From Platycnemis pennipes (taxonomy: Eukaryota > Arthropoda > Insecta > Odonata > Platycnemididae), in the NCBI GenBank assembly GCA_933228895.1, contig OW121846.1, forward strand, positions 45,278,107-45,342,106: a stretch of DNA of 64,000 nt, given 5' to 3'. The notes below the pieces were generated by a model. That model made no database searches. It saw nothing but the letters and a program-made list of their open reading frames with translations, and was not told the origin of the DNA. This document shows positions 10,729 through 22,988 of the stretch, in pieces. A program made the translations under genes and the position numbers. How positions within the stretch are numbered: the first letter of the stretch is position 1; each line of letters opens with the position of its first letter.

Positions 10729-13700
10729 CTCGCGGCAGAGCTTAAAGCCACCTAGTGTGTCCACCGGGTTGCGGATGGTGGGTCAACCTCTAGATATAGA
10801 GGTTAGCTGTGAGATAAGCGAGTTTACACGTCGAATAAGCAGTCGTGGACAAAAAGCGACGGCATTCCGAGGGGGTATTAATCTATCCCTGGGTAAGATA
10901 AGCCTCTAAATAATACAGAACCTGTGATGATGCCTTGACTTGGCGACGGGAGGCCGCCAATAATTATGCTTCTCATCACCCGGAGGAGAGGGCAGCAGCT
11001 CTTCTTCACATGAGTGAAGGTGGAGACCACAATGGTCGGTACAGCGACACTCATTTCACTACAGGCATGGTAAAATTTACTTTAACGGCTGTAGTACTTC
11101 AATGTGGAAGGCAAGGGGAAACCACCACATTAATATCCCGAGGAGTCGCAGCTAATCCAGTCTTTTCTTTCTTATCAAGACGTGATGGAACCCTCTCGAG
11201 TAAAATATTCAGTAGGTAAAATATTCCCTCATTCGGATCTCCGGGTGGGGACTACCCGAGAGAGTACATCAGTCAAATGTGATACACTTTTTAGGGTAGG
11301 AACATGGAACGTGAGATCGCTTCGGACCTATGGAAGACTGGAGAACCTGAAGGTAGAAATGCGAAGAATGGACCCTCGACGTATTAGGAATCAGCGAAAT
11401 GAAGTGGCCCGAAGCAGGAGACTTTTGGAGTGGAAGCTACAGGGTTATATATACAGGATCATTAAATAGTAATGCTGGAGTAGGGATCATACTCAGAAAG
11501 AGTGCCGGAATGTGTGTGAAAAGCTTCCTGCAGTACAATGAAAGGATAATAATGGTGAAGATCGAGACCAAACCTGTAGATACCGTGGTGGTGCAGGTTT
11601 ACATGCCTATGACGGACTATGAAGATGAAGAAGTGGAAGACGTCTACGAAGATATCACAGAAGTTATAAAACAGGTAAGAGGAGAAGAGAACCTAATTAT
11701 TTTAGGAGATTGGAACGCTATCGTCGGCAAAGGTCAAGATGGAAGAATAACTGGAAAATACGGATTGGGAAACCGAAACGAAAGAGGAGAAAGGCTGCTG
11801 GAGTTCTGCACTCAACATAAGTTAGTGGTTGCCAACACATTGTTTAAAAATCACAACCGAAGAAGATACACATGGAAAATGCCAGGAGACAGAAGAAGAT
11901 GCCAAATAGACTACATTTTAGTGAAGCAGAGATTTAGAATCCAAGTGAAGGACTGCAAAAGCTACCCTGGGGCAGACATCGACAGTGACCATAATTTAGT
12001 GATGATGAAAACCGATCTAAAATTCAAGAAATTGAAGAAAACGAAGAAGAATATATGGAAAGTAGAAAAACTAAAGGAGACTCAACATTAGCTTGCATTT
12101 CAAAAAGCAGTGGGAAACAACATAGGAGAGAACCCGAATGAGAAATCAGTGGAAGAGCATTGGGAAAACGTTAAATGTGGACTACAGGAAGCCGCAAAAG
12201 AAGTTCTTGGAAGAAGAAAAGTTGCCAAGAAGAAGCCATGGATAACGGAGGAAGTCTTAGAATTGATTGAAGAAAGAAGAAAGTACAAGAATGCAAAAAC
12301 TGAACAAGGGCAGCTTTGCTACAAAAGAATAAGGAATGAAATAAGTGGCAAAGCAAGGAAAGCTAGAGATATGTGGTTTGAAAACTCTATGCGAAGATGT
12401 ACAAAGCAACTTTGCACTTGGAAAGGTGGAAGCTGCCTACAGGGTAGTAAGGAACCACTTCAAGGAACGGAGCACAAGATGCAATGCCATAAGGGACAAG
12501 AATGGAGAAATTTTGATTGAAAACGAGGACAAAGTGAAGAGATGGAAAGAATATCTGGAGGAGCTATACAATGGAAAAAATCTCAGCACAAAAGCTATTG
12601 AAGAGGAAAGCGAAGTGGAAAAAGATGATATGGGGGCATCAATATTAAGATCGGAATTCGACGCTGCAGTAAGGGACCTTCGGATGAATAAGGCCTCAGG
12701 TAATGTTGATGTTCCTGCAGAACTAATTAAAAATGCAGGAGAGAAGACATTAACCCATCTCTACAAAACCATCTGCGACATGTATTCAACAGGAGAAATT
12801 CTAAGGGACTTCGAGAAAAACATCATCATTCCTATTCCCAAGAAGAAGAGAGCGGAGAAATGCGAAAATTTTAGGACTATAAGCCTGACGACACATTCAT
12901 CGAAGATACTGACCAGGATCATCTACAGAAGAATAGAACGAAAAGCAGAGGAGTTCCTGGATGAAGATCAATTTGGATTCAGGAAAAGTAAGGATACAAG
13001 GGAAGCAATGTTGGCTCTAAGGCTACTCATAGAGAAGAGAATGGAGAAGAACAAACCGACGTTCATTGCATTCGTGGATTTAGAGAAGGCCTTTGACAAC
13101 GTGGATTGGGATTCAATGCTTGGAATTATGAAGGGAATTGGAGTGTCCTACAATGACCAAAGAATTATACACAGTCTGTACAAAAACCAAGTCGCTGTGA
13201 TTAAATCTGGACCCTGCTGTGAAGAGACAAGAATATGGAAAGGAGTGAGACAAGGCTGTGCACTGTCTCCCGTAATTTTTAATGGTTACATCAAGAGGGC
13301 CATCAATGAAATCAAAGTGAAGTCTTCTGGAGTGAACATCAACTGAGAAACAATCAGTATGCTACGATTCGCTGATGACATAGCTCTCATAGCAGAGACA
13401 GAGAGGAAGCTGAATAAAATGCTAACAACCATGGAAAGGACTATGGCCAGATATAAGCTGAAAATATATAAGAAGAAGACTAAGATATTGGTGTGCAGCA
13501 AGAAAGAAGAGGCGAAAACCAATGTAAAACTAGGAAAACAAAAACTTGAAGAGGTTAAAGAGTTCTGCTATCTAGGAAGTCGAGTAACCAACGATGGACG
13601 TAGCAAGAAAGAAATAGTGAGTAGAATAACCCAGGCAAAGAGGGCATTCTTCCAAAAGAAGAATCTACTTACAGCTGGAAATACAAGCATAGAGTTAAGG

Positions 13701-14147
13701 AAACAGTTCATCAGAACATATATCTGGAGCATTTTTCTTTACGGCAGTGAATCATGGACGATGACAGAAGCGGAGAAGAAGAGGGTAGAAGCATTTGAAA
13801 TGTGGTGCTACAGAAGAATGCTGAAGATTGAATGGATCGAACGAGTAAGTAACGAGGAAGTGCTAAGAAGAGTATGAGAAAAGAGAAGTCTGCTGACAAC
13901 TCTAAAAAGAAGAAGGGAAAACTTAATCGGCCATATCTTGAGACACAATGGCCTGATGAAGACTATCGTCGAGGGAAAAGTGAATGGGAAGATTGGAAAA
14001 GGCAGGCCTCATTTGAAATACATGGAACAGGTTGGGAAGAATGTAAAAGAGAAGAATTACGTCACAATGAAAAGGTTGGCAGAAAGAAGAATCGAGTGGA
14101 AAGCTGCGTCAAACCAATCCTAGAATTGTTGACCAATGATGATGATG
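10729..14147 (+). mobile_element. RTE-clade LINE, near full length but mutated
   Basis: A 3.4-kb non-LTR retrotransposon with a 5' UTR (10729-11180), an endonuclease-reverse transcriptase region (11182-14123) and a GATGATGATGA tail, as RTE elements often end in short tandem repeats instead of poly(A). It is flanked by a perfect 12-bp target duplication and inserted antisense to an older LINE. Confidence 0.92.
11182..14123 (+). pseudogene. RTE endonuclease-reverse transcriptase, frameshifted
   Basis: A single ancestral polyprotein now in at least six frame segments (11182-11469, 11399-12091, 12110-12520, 12345-13346, 13359-13877, 13874-14123). The apurinic endonuclease domain starts at VGTWNVRSL (about 11298), continues with ILGDWNAIVG and CQIDYILVKQRF, and ends with SDHNLV. 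The reverse transcriptase shows NFRTISL, FVDLEKAFDNVDW (first catalytic Asp), VRQGCALSPVIFN and, after an in-frame stop at 13344-13346, LRFADDIAL with the catalytic FADD box. The C-terminal part (SESWTMTEAEKKR) is typical of RTE. Arthropod databases often call such proteins craniofacial development protein 2-like. Stops and frameshifts make this copy inactive. Confidence 0.92.
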
Positions 14148-14159
14148 ACTTTAACCTAC
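14148..14159. repeat. 12-bp target-site duplication, right copy
   Basis: ACTTTAACCTAC, identical to 10717-10728. It also marks where the interrupted minus-strand LINE resumes. Confidence 0.9.
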
Positions 14160-14785
14160 ACTCAGATAATGATTCCCACCTTAATTCTTTTATTAATTTT
14201 GAAATGCTACCAACCTATCGTAACACCTTTTAACGAACCTAGCTGCTCTACGCTGCACACTGTGTAGTTCTCTGATCAACCCTAATTCATTAGGATCCCA
14301 GACACTGGCTGCATACTCAAGGTGGGGCCTAACTAGTGAAAAATAGTATCGCTCTTTTGTCTTTGCATCACATTTTCCGAGTACTCTTTTTATAAATCCT
14401 ATCTTTCTCTTCGCTCGGCCGCATATTTCCCTTATGTGTCTTCCACACGATAAATACTTAGTGATTGTTACACCTAAATATCTTATGGTTTCAACGTTTT
14501 TGATCTTCATGTTACTAATTTTATAGGTACACTCTATCGAATTATTCCTCCTCCAAAAATTGATAGCTACACACTTTTTAAGGTTAAGTTCTAACTGCCA
14601 TTTGTCACACCACTCTTGAATTGCATCTAAATCCTTGCTAAGCGATTTCCTGTTCTCTTTATTTGATAAACCCCTGTACACTACCGCATCGTCTGCAAAA
14701 AGTCTAAGCTTACTACTAACTACGGTACCCAAATCGTTTATGTATAAAAGAAATAAAAGGGGACCTACTACGCTATAACATTGCT
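14148..14785 (-). mobile_element. CR1/jockey-like LINE, RT part (5' truncated)
   Basis: The minus strand encodes a reverse transcriptase fragment; the open part is 14732-14193 (179 aa). It starts at SVVGPLLFLLYINDL, carries the catalytic box as FADDAVVY, then the thumb region WQLELNLKKC, IRYLGVTI and HLEYAASVWDP. After a frameshift near 14190 it reads LIKELRWESLSECRLK up to the RTE insertion and resumes at 10728. Everything upstream of the FADD region is missing, so this is a typical 5'-truncated, dead LINE copy and older than the RTE element. Confidence 0.85.
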
Positions 14786-15486
14786 CCCTACTTCTATGAC
14801 GTGATGAGAGTTATCCGATGAGAACTCATAGCACGGAGAAATGCGAGATGTGTTTTGAATGCGTTGACTCATTTAACGTGGTTACTTGATGTGGTTCTAA
14901 TTCCAGTAATAATATTTCATTGCTTAACTGTTATACACTATCCCCCTCATCACAATTCGAATGAAATAATCTTAAGTATGATTATAATTTAGACACTTAC
15001 GGAACACAATTTTTGCTACATTTTTTAACATTTTGCCATTTTATTGCATCACTTTTATTTTTACATTAATTATTCCAATGTGTGTTACTCATTGTCCCCT
15101 ATTTTTCTTATCAGATTTGTAATTATGACACTCAAATACAAACTGCTCTGACAAAAATACATACCTAAATCACACATGCTTTTCATATATTTTTTCTATG
15201 TATTTTTCTATTTAAAACTTTCTCTGCTAATATGTGCAATGTTATACAATATAACTTATTAATACTCATGCTTGATTAGATAAATTTTCTGCCAGGGTAG
15301 CTTTCGCCGACCCTTAAATTTGCCGGCTTAGTCATAAAAACTTAAGTGTTAAATTAAATTTTTATCAGAGATACTGAAAAGCAGAACAAGAGTGAAACAT
15401 GAAAATTTTCATCAGTAAAAGTTACCTATATGTTCAATTAAGTTGGGAACTTTAATTGGTTCTTTGCGAGTGGCACTGCATACTAA
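14786..15486. other. AT-rich DNA, nothing recognised
   Basis: Low-complexity AT-rich sequence without coding potential or clear terminal repeats. Confidence 0.5.
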
Positions 15487-17185
15487 TACAGGAAAACCGT
15501 CCCATTAACGAAATTCAAGGGACCCAAATTTTCCAATGCCGGGGTTTCGTTAATCAGAAGGCGTGGAGGGTTGCAAACCTCCACATTTTTTCAGGGGCTT
15601 TTCTTGTCGTATCCAAGAACCAGGAGTAATCGAACAAAAATACCTTGTGCTTTGTACGGTATTCACTAAGTGGCATCATAAATGTATATTGTAGTTTCTT
15701 GTACTACTTACTGCAGAATTTCATTGTAAATAACTACCTATTATAGAAGAGGAAAATAATTGGCCGTCGGGACAAAGATGGTTTTACATGACGGTATGTG
15801 GCGAACTGCCTGGCTCCGCATTTTTTTCGGTAGATGATGTACAAATTGAATAGTTTTTCGTTTTGTTTGCTGAGTTCTTTTAAATGTAATTTCATTCTTT
15901 CTGTGACATCGCTCACAGGTGCCTAACGAACTGCTTATAACTTTATGGATTATTTAATACTATACATTGGGAAACTACTATTTCTTTATTTGTTATGGTC
16001 AATAACAATGGCAAAATAAATCCGAAGCTTGCGGGCGAAATTGTATTTTGATTGGGGAAATAGAAATCTAGGTTTCGCGATTGTCATTGTTCGCCATTGA
16101 AAATCCTCTGAAAGTTTTATGAAAAAAGTTACAGTTCATAACTCCGAAACTATTCCATCTTTGCGATATTCAACATTTTCCACACCATTTATATTCTCAT
16201 CTCCATTGCCATAATGTTAATCACCGCTCTTGAAGTAGATATTTTTTAAGCAAAATGTCACGTTGCAATAACCGCGGAATATGCAGCATTTTTGACCTTC
16301 ATTATGTTCAGTAGCAGTTCCACAGAGAAAAAATCATTCCCCTTGACTCGAATGATTTTGATATACTTGACTCGGGACTCGGACCTGAATCCCCTGATAT
16401 AGTAAGCACCTTAGTACTTCTCAAAATTCGGACTTAACCTCTTGGATGGTGGTGCCATGCGCACGGTATCGACTGCTTTCTGACATGATATGTCAAGCAG
16501 TTCAAGTACATCTTGTTCCTTTAGGGCTCCCACAGGGAAAAATGATTCCTGGGTAACCTAATTGATTAAAGCACCTGAACGGAAATCAGGTTATCCGGGC
16601 TCGAGTCCTAGTCAAGGTGAATGATTTTTTTCTCTGTGGAACTTCTGATACTGTGCTATTTCAGCGGGCAACGCCACTAAGGTTCTCGCGGTCAGTTCTT
16701 GGTCCTCCAACTTGTTACTTATGTTATCATAATACTTCCTTCAAACTTTGAGCTGACACCTATATCTTATGTCGTTTTCTTCCAATGCAGTCGAGGGAAT
16801 TAGACTCAGGATAGTCAAAAATTCAGAAAAGTTACTTGAAAAAATCTTTTGATAATTGCATTTGTTTTATTATACACAAAAATTATTCGAAAGACATGGA
16901 TTACAGCACTTTTGCTATTAAGGAACACGGATTTCAAGAGTAAAGGCAGCTCACGTACTTCTGAAAAAAATACCGCTCGACGAGAAAAATTTCGGCCTAA
17001 AGAGGTCAACAAGTGCTCACGTGGCTCTCCACCTCGTTGTCGGGAGGATCTCGTTATATGGGAGTTCGTTGTAAGGGAGTTGAAATGCGTGCTTTTTAAT
17101 TGCAGCTTGACTGGACCAAGTCCATTTGCTCATTAATCGGAGGTGCTCGTTGTAAGGGAGTTCATTAACGGGAGGTTTTACGGTA
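15487..17185. mobile_element. TA-flanked Tc1-mariner (pogo/Tigger-like) non-autonomous element
   Basis: The ends are inverted repeats: TACAGGAAAACCGTCCCATT on the left, and on the right, reverse complemented, TACCGTAAAACCTCCCGTTA, both followed by ATGAA/ACGAA and an AAGGG-type motif. TA target sites and the CAGTAAAACC-like start are typical of pogo/Tigger MITEs. Further TTGTAAGGGAGTT motifs repeat inside the right end. No transposase was seen. A palindromic retroposon (16309-16718) is inserted within. Confidence 0.7.
16309..16718 (+). mobile_element. palindromic tRNA-headed retroposon, copy 2 (diverged)
   Basis: Same layout as 7033-7316: an inverted arm from 16309 (CAGTAGCAGTTCCACAGAG), then the spacer with CCACAGGGAAAAATGATT, a diverged tRNA-like head with TCCGGGCTCGAGTCCTAG as B-box region, the body GAATGATTTTTTTCTCTGTG and the tail TTCAGCGGGCAACGCC. 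The 7-bp motif TTATGTT flanks it (16302-16308, 16719-16725). The spacer holds about 95 extra bases compared with copy 1. Both copies start at the same CAGTAGCAG. Confidence 0.7.
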
Positions 17186-17718
17186 ATGCTACTGAGGTTT
17201 TCTTAATTCAACATGTTCTCGGCAGCCATTTATACGAATACAATGTGAATGACAATATGGTTATTAGAAACTAAAAGAAATTCAGGTTTCAAGCTTTCCT
17301 TAACCCTCTTAGTGTTGACCTTTCTCCTGGGGTACTAGTGAGAAATGCAGAGGGTAATTTAATAAAATGTAGCACTTCAGTCAAAAAAACATTATGAAGC
17401 TATTGTTTTATCTATTCATATGTGGTTTTTTTACATTATTTAAGTTGAACTAAATAAAATAAATACCATATTTTACATTGACTAAAAAATAAATGTTATT
17501 ATTATAGTTTGATAAAGTTGAACAATAGTTTTTTAACAATAATATTTTGATTTTCAGACACAATAGTAATATATTTTTTTAAACATTTTCAAATAAAACT
17601 TATATTTTTATATAATAGAGGCAATTAAAAATATACATAGATAAAATCATAAATAAATTTTAAAAAGCTAGCAAATTGCAGAACTTTTTGTCGGCCTCTG
17701 CATAGTCCCGCCTTACAG

Positions 17719-18656
17719 TGTATTGCGGAGTAGCATCAGGACATCTCCCCTAATCGTACTATAACTTTGGGCCGAGAGAAGCACGTACAACAAAATTACT
17801 CGCGGACCTTTCCCGGGAGAGATCCGCGGGGCCAACCTGCATCACCTGATATGGAAACAAAAAAAAATGCCTCTTTAAGAGAGGGTAAGCGGGTGGGGGG
17901 TCCCCGACCTTGTGCAATTTCATATGCTCCCTGGCTTTACCACCGGGACAGGACGTATTGAGGGTAAGAAAGGGATGCACTGGGGGGGGGGGGTGTGGTA
18001 AGGATCCTTGCCTCCCGACCCGTAGACAAGGGAGAAGCACACACACTCTCATTCACTTAACCCCACATTATTATTTCAGAAACTGGCATATTTTACAAAA
18101 TATAATAACCCTCTTAAAATTAGTGAATGATGAACGAATGAAGTGAGTTTATGAGGCATTAATGGCAAAATGATGACAAAAGATGGCAAAACAATGACAC
18201 AAAAAAGTAGGTAGCTCCGTCATACGCGGCGGGAAAGCAACCACAATTTTGATTCTTTAACAAATCAGAGGGAAGTCATTAATAGTCCTTCCTGTTCTTC
18301 TTTTTTTGCACTCGGTTCACACTAGCGGATCCGATCTATGGAAATTCGTACCTCACAATGGGCATAGGCTCTGCCCGCTAACATCTTTAATCAAGGAGTC
18401 CTCCCTTAGGCGTTGCTGCTTGTCGCCTTTATACCCCCCAAATGATGACGGGCGGGGGTTCTCGATGTGGGGGGGTTAGGGGTGGGTCGGGGCAAAGGCC
18501 CATAGCACTTCACTTTAACGCCGAACTCATACACTCACGCTCCCACACAGTCTCACCCTCCTCCATGGGTCGAGTTTAGAGGGGGTGGGGTGAGGGTATG
18601 GTCGGGTCAAGGGAGGGTATGGAGGCGAAGGGAGCATAGTGTAATGTGGCGAACCT
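17719..18656 (-). repeat. gypsy 3' LTR
   Basis: From 17760 it aligns with 21334 onward: shared blocks include AACTTTG(G/T)GCCGAGAGAAG, the G-run near 17978-17995, CAAATCAGAGGGAAGTCATT and CTCAAATGATG-type stretches up to GTAATGTGGCGAACC. It lacks about 360 bp present in the other LTR after CACTAGCG. The outermost 40 bases (17719-17759) do not resemble the matching end of the other LTR. Confidence 0.8.
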
Positions 18657-18661
18657 TTACT

Positions 18662-18676
18662 TAGCCCCTCCCTAAA
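18662..18676 (-). other. gypsy polypurine tract
   Basis: On the minus strand this reads TTTAGGGAGGGGCTA, just upstream of the 3' LTR start, where plus-strand priming would occur. It supports the minus orientation of the element. Confidence 0.65.
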
Positions 18677-18852
18677 CTGTGGATGCCGCTCATTGAGAAG
18701 AGAAGGATCCGAAGTTTACTAACAAAACAAGCAAAACAAACCCAGACGTTACGGCGACTCGCACGTAAATAAAATGAAATTTTAACTTTTTGAAAACAAA
18801 AAAAAAATACTCTTTTACATTACATAGGTTTGTGATACACTTTTAAATTCCC

Positions 18853-19487
18853 CTAATTATAGATTCCGATTTCTTTTCCTTCCCGATCAGTCAGGTGACA
18901 CGAGTTTGGCCCCGCCTGTCGAGAAATGCGAAAGGGGCCCGTGTATAAGTGAAAAAAATTGTGAAATAATTTTTGTACTGAATCGGATGACTGAGAGATC
19001 TTCAGGAGGACATTTTCTCCCACCCTGAATTGATGTCCCTTTGCCCTTTGTTGTTCCTTTCTTTTTCGACCTGCCAATTCTAAATGAAGTCTCGCGAGCT
19101 GATGGATTTGTTCATTCGATTCTTGTTGCCACGCTGGAAGTTTAACAATCTCATCTATTTGCCTGGGTTTCCGACAAAGTGAAGTTCCATCGGCGTCATT
19201 ATTGTGCTCTCATGAGTAACTTCGTTAAACCAACTATTAATATGTGGTATCATTTCTGGCCATTTGGTGTGCTAATTAGAGCAATATGCCCGAAAAACTC
19301 TATACAGTTCCCTCATAACTCTTTCACTAGGGTTCGATTTTCCTCTGCTTGCACAAATCAAAAAACTTTTGTTTAATAGCAATACCGGTATTTTCGGATT
19401 TATTTCTAGAAGCTTCTTAAAGAATTCTTCGTCAGTCGTGGAAACCTTGCTCCCGGTGTCAATCAATGCTAACGCCGTCTCTCCCAT
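18853..19487 (-). pseudogene. gypsy pol remnant: protease joined to integrase end
   Basis: The N-terminal part (19487 to about 19350) is a retropepsin-type aspartic protease with the active-site triad DTG in LALIDTGSKVSTTDEEFF. It then runs, without RT or RNase H, straight into the end of the integrase core: SNPSERVMRELYRVFRAYC, followed in another frame by QHTKWPEMIPHINSW and a TPMELHF motif. The last part (19077-18853, 74 aa) is the integrase C-terminal GPY/F-like domain with FHLYTGPFRISRQAGPN. A deletion of most of pol joined protease to integrase near 19350. At least one frameshift lies between the pieces, so it cannot make functional enzymes. Confidence 0.85.
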
Positions 19488-19678
19488 ACAGTCTACTTTG
19501 ATTTGGGGGCATTCCCTCCGCAGGAGAGCTTCTCTTCTTCCGCCATAAGATCATCTAATGGATTCCCTTCTAAAATGACGGTAGCCACTATCTCTACTGT
19601 CTCTTTTACCTCGGGATCCGCGCCCGGCGAGACTATTCAACTCGGACCCTTTTAGTTTTCCCTTTCTGTGCTTTGCCC

Positions 19679-21193
19679 TCAGCTCCTTTCTTGGGGGTCA
19701 GTAATCGTTTCCTCCCTCGCGCCTGGGGATTGTGAATCATTTGCTAGCTCCCTTCTGGTATTCATCATGTTATTTGCTTCTGATCCGTTTGCCCCTCTCC
19801 ATCTACCGTTTCTCTGCCATTCCCTACGACCGGCGCTTGCTCCTTCCGACCATTGCATTGAGTTCACACACGGTGGCCTTTCCCTTGGGGATGGCCTAGC
19901 ATTCTGCCCCTCTTCTATGCTTTCGTCGTAATATTCTAACAGAATGACTAGCTTCTCCAAGTCCATCGGCTCTGCGCTTCTTAAAAGGTTTCGCACCCAG
20001 GGAGGGAATTGGTGTGTGAAAAAGAATTTAAGTTCCTCATCACTAATTGGGGGGTCAAACGATCTCGCTGATGCAATCTTTTTCATCGCATGCTCACTCA
20101 TTTTGCCGTCCCTCGCACCTGAATAGTACCCCGTCATTACTTTAGCTCAATATTCATACCACGCATTCTCACCCCAATATCTCTGAAAAAACTTTTAAGT
20201 TCTTCGTACGTTCCAGGCACTGGAAATAAGGCATTTCTCCATAAACGAGCATTTCCCTCCATCATACTTAGAAAAAGATATGGCCATTTAACAGGTGGGA
20301 TAGCGAGCAATTTCAAATACTCCTCCGCTTCACTCACGAATATTTGGGGGTTTTGATCCGCTTTATCTCTAAATATTGGTTTATTTAGGCCAATATTGGG
20401 CGGAGCTACCGCGGTGGTTATAACCTGGCCGCTGCTTATTTGCTCCATGCTCCCCACCCTGTCAATTAGCCGGTTCAACCTCTGAGCCAAATTTTCTTCG
20501 CATCGGGTTGCTTCTACCTTCTCTGCGGTAAATTCATCGGTTATTTGCTTTATTTGAGCCTTTAAACCCGTCTCCTTCGTTATGGCTTCCTGTTCCTTTG
20601 CCTGTATGGTCTGCGTCAAGTTCTCGCGAATACTATCCACTTCCCCTTTAATTTATGTTTTCGCATTTTCTATTTTACCGTTCATCATTTGAAACATTTC
20701 CCTGAACTGTCTATCTCTTCTTTCTTCATCTTCTTTCCTTCTTTCCTCCTTCACCTCTTCCTCCCTTTGCCTCTCCTCCTTCTCCCTCTGTCTCCTTTCC
20801 TCCTTCGCCTCTTCCTCCCTTCGCCTCTTCTCCTTCTCCCTCTGTCTCCTTTCCTCCTTCGCCTCTTCCTCCCTTCGCCTCTCCTCCTTCTCCCTCTGTC
20901 TCCTTTCCTCCTTTGCCTCTTCCTCCCTTCGCCTCTCCTCTTTCTCAGAAAATAAGTATTTTTTGAATTCTGATATAAGATTGTTTGAATCCGGTGAGGC
21001 CGGACTTGAAGGACTTGAAATCAGTAGTCGACCAAATGGCTGATTCATCTCCGACTGCTCCTACCTCACTCGCCTCGCTCTCCTCACTATTCTCTGAAAC
21101 CTCCGTCTCATCAATCCTCCGTCCCTCCATATACTTCGTTACCTTCTTTCTAGTACCCATTTTATTGCAAGTCCAAATTCCCGAAGAGTGCAA
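19679..21193 (-). pseudogene. gypsy gag polyprotein, interrupted
   Basis: Minus-strand gag in several pieces: 21193-20945, 21048-20653, 20640-20137 and 20137-19679. It starts with MGTRKKVTKYMEGRRIDETE and an acidic serine-rich part, then a long charged coiled coil of 18-residue repeats (EEAKEERRQREKEERRRE type), then a capsid-like region (PIFRDKADQNPQIFVSEAEE, PYLFLSMMEGNARLWRNALF, ELKSFFRDI) and an arginine-rich tail. No CCHC zinc knuckle is seen. One in-frame TAA near 20653 and two frame changes (about 21045 and 20137) break it. It would form the particle shell in an active element. Confidence 0.8.
20745..20945 (-). repeat. 54-bp tandem repeat inside gag
   Basis: Three to four tandem copies of a 54-bp unit encode an 18-residue Glu/Arg/Lys block. 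The frame is kept because 54 is a multiple of three. Sequence drift between units is low. Confidence 0.85.
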
Positions 21194-21282
21194 TACAACT
21201 TCCTTCAGTCATAACCCTCAATCATACGTCACGTGACTAAATGCCACACACACATATGAAAAATTAACACAATAAATAACAA

Positions 21283-21292
21283 CCGGGTCCCA
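21283..21292 (-). other. gypsy primer-binding site
   Basis: On the minus strand TGGGACCCGG follows the 5' LTR end CCGAACA after one base. A TGG start is expected for pairing with a tRNA CCA end. The tRNA identity was not established. Confidence 0.6.
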
Positions 21293-22988
21293 CTGTTCGG
21301 AAACCAGATGTAGTCTTCCAACGGCCCGCCCGGATATAACTTTGTGCCGAGAGAAGCACGTACAACAAAATTACTCGCGGACCTTTCCCACGAGAGATCT
21401 GTGGGGCCAACCTGCGTCACCTGATACGGAAACAAAAAAAATGTGTCTTTAAGAGAGGGTAAGCAGGTGGGGTGTCCCCGACCTTGCGCAATTTCATATG
21501 CTCCCTGGCTTTACCACCGGGGCAGGACGTATTGAGGGTAAGAAAGGGATGCACTGGGGGGGGTGGTAAGGATCCTCGCCTCCCGACCGGTAGACAAGGG
21601 AGAAACACACGCACAATCTCATTCACATAACCCCACATTATTATTTCAGAAACTGGCATATTTTACAAAATATAATAACCGTCTCAAAGTTAGTGAATGA
21701 TGAATGAATGAAGTGAATTTATGAGGCATTCATGGGAAAATGATGATAAAAGGTGGCAAAACAATGACACAAAAATGTAGGTAGCACGGTCATAGGTGGC
21801 GGGAAAGCAACCACAATTTTGTTTCTTTAACAAATCAGAGGGAAGTCATTAATAGTCCTTCCTGTTCTTCTTGTTTTGCACTCGGTTCACACTAGCGAGA
21901 TCAATGACTTAGTTCACACGTTGACAAGGGACAGGAGGTATTCGTAAATGAATGACTGTGCTGTAGCCAAAAAAAGGGGGAGGGGGTTTGGGAGTATTCG
22001 TCGGGTGGCGACAATCTTACGTGACCGCAGCGACTGTAGCCTCAACCTGGAGATATCGGCAATATTGGCTCTCAGACTGCACGCTCCTCCACATCAGGAT
22101 CAGAGCAGCATCTGGCACACGATGCCCTGCATTATCCGCCTGGCCGTGCTTCCTTCAGGGTGGGTGTGTCCTTTGTCATTGACCGTGAGTGGCAAATCAA
22201 CGACCATGCAATGCTGGTAGTAGAGTTTCTTTCCCTCGAGGTCTTCTCCCGAATGTCCGATCTGCAGAAATGCGTACCTCACAATGGGCATAGGCTCTGC
22301 CCGCTAACGTCTTTAGTCAAGGAGTCCTCCCTTAGGCATTGCTGCTTGTCGCCTTTATACCCCCCGAATGATGATGGGTGGGGGATCTCGATGTGGGGGG
22401 GTTAGGGGTGGGTCGGGGCAAAGGCCCATAGCACTTCACTTTAACCCTTCAACGTCTAGCGATGTAGTGACTACGTCGGGCCCGGACTTCACATGCCATC
22501 GAGCGACGTATTCACTACGTCGCGGCGAACATCTGCATATTTTAATTTTTTAATCCATTGTATTATTTCAGGATCCTTACATATTTGGTATTATTCGAAA
22601 GTGGAATAATGTGGCTTCATACTAATCATAGCTATTATAATATATTAAGTTCTGATATTTTATTGAGAGTGTTTTAATGATATGGAATTTTCGAAATTTT
22701 CTTTTACACTCTCTGAAGGCTTGTTGCTCGACACTTATTGCTAAAAAATATTTTTATGTGACTCTCTTCTCACAGAGTGTCGGTACCAGAGCTTTTAGAG
22801 GAACACACTAGCTTACGATGTCCTTCAACGGTTTGTTTCTCTCTTCCACATCTCCTTTTGACCCTCCATATGCGTCGTAGAAAGAACGGCCAGCCGCCGA
22901 GCCGTCCCCTCTCAATACTAGCCCGTCTTATCTCCGGCCTTTGTCTGCTTTTCATCTCTATCAACACTTCGTAAACAATGACGAGGGT

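Noticed and set aside
20689..20955. 88-codon Leu/Pro-rich plus-strand ORF
   Set aside because: It is the antisense shadow of the charged repeat in gag.
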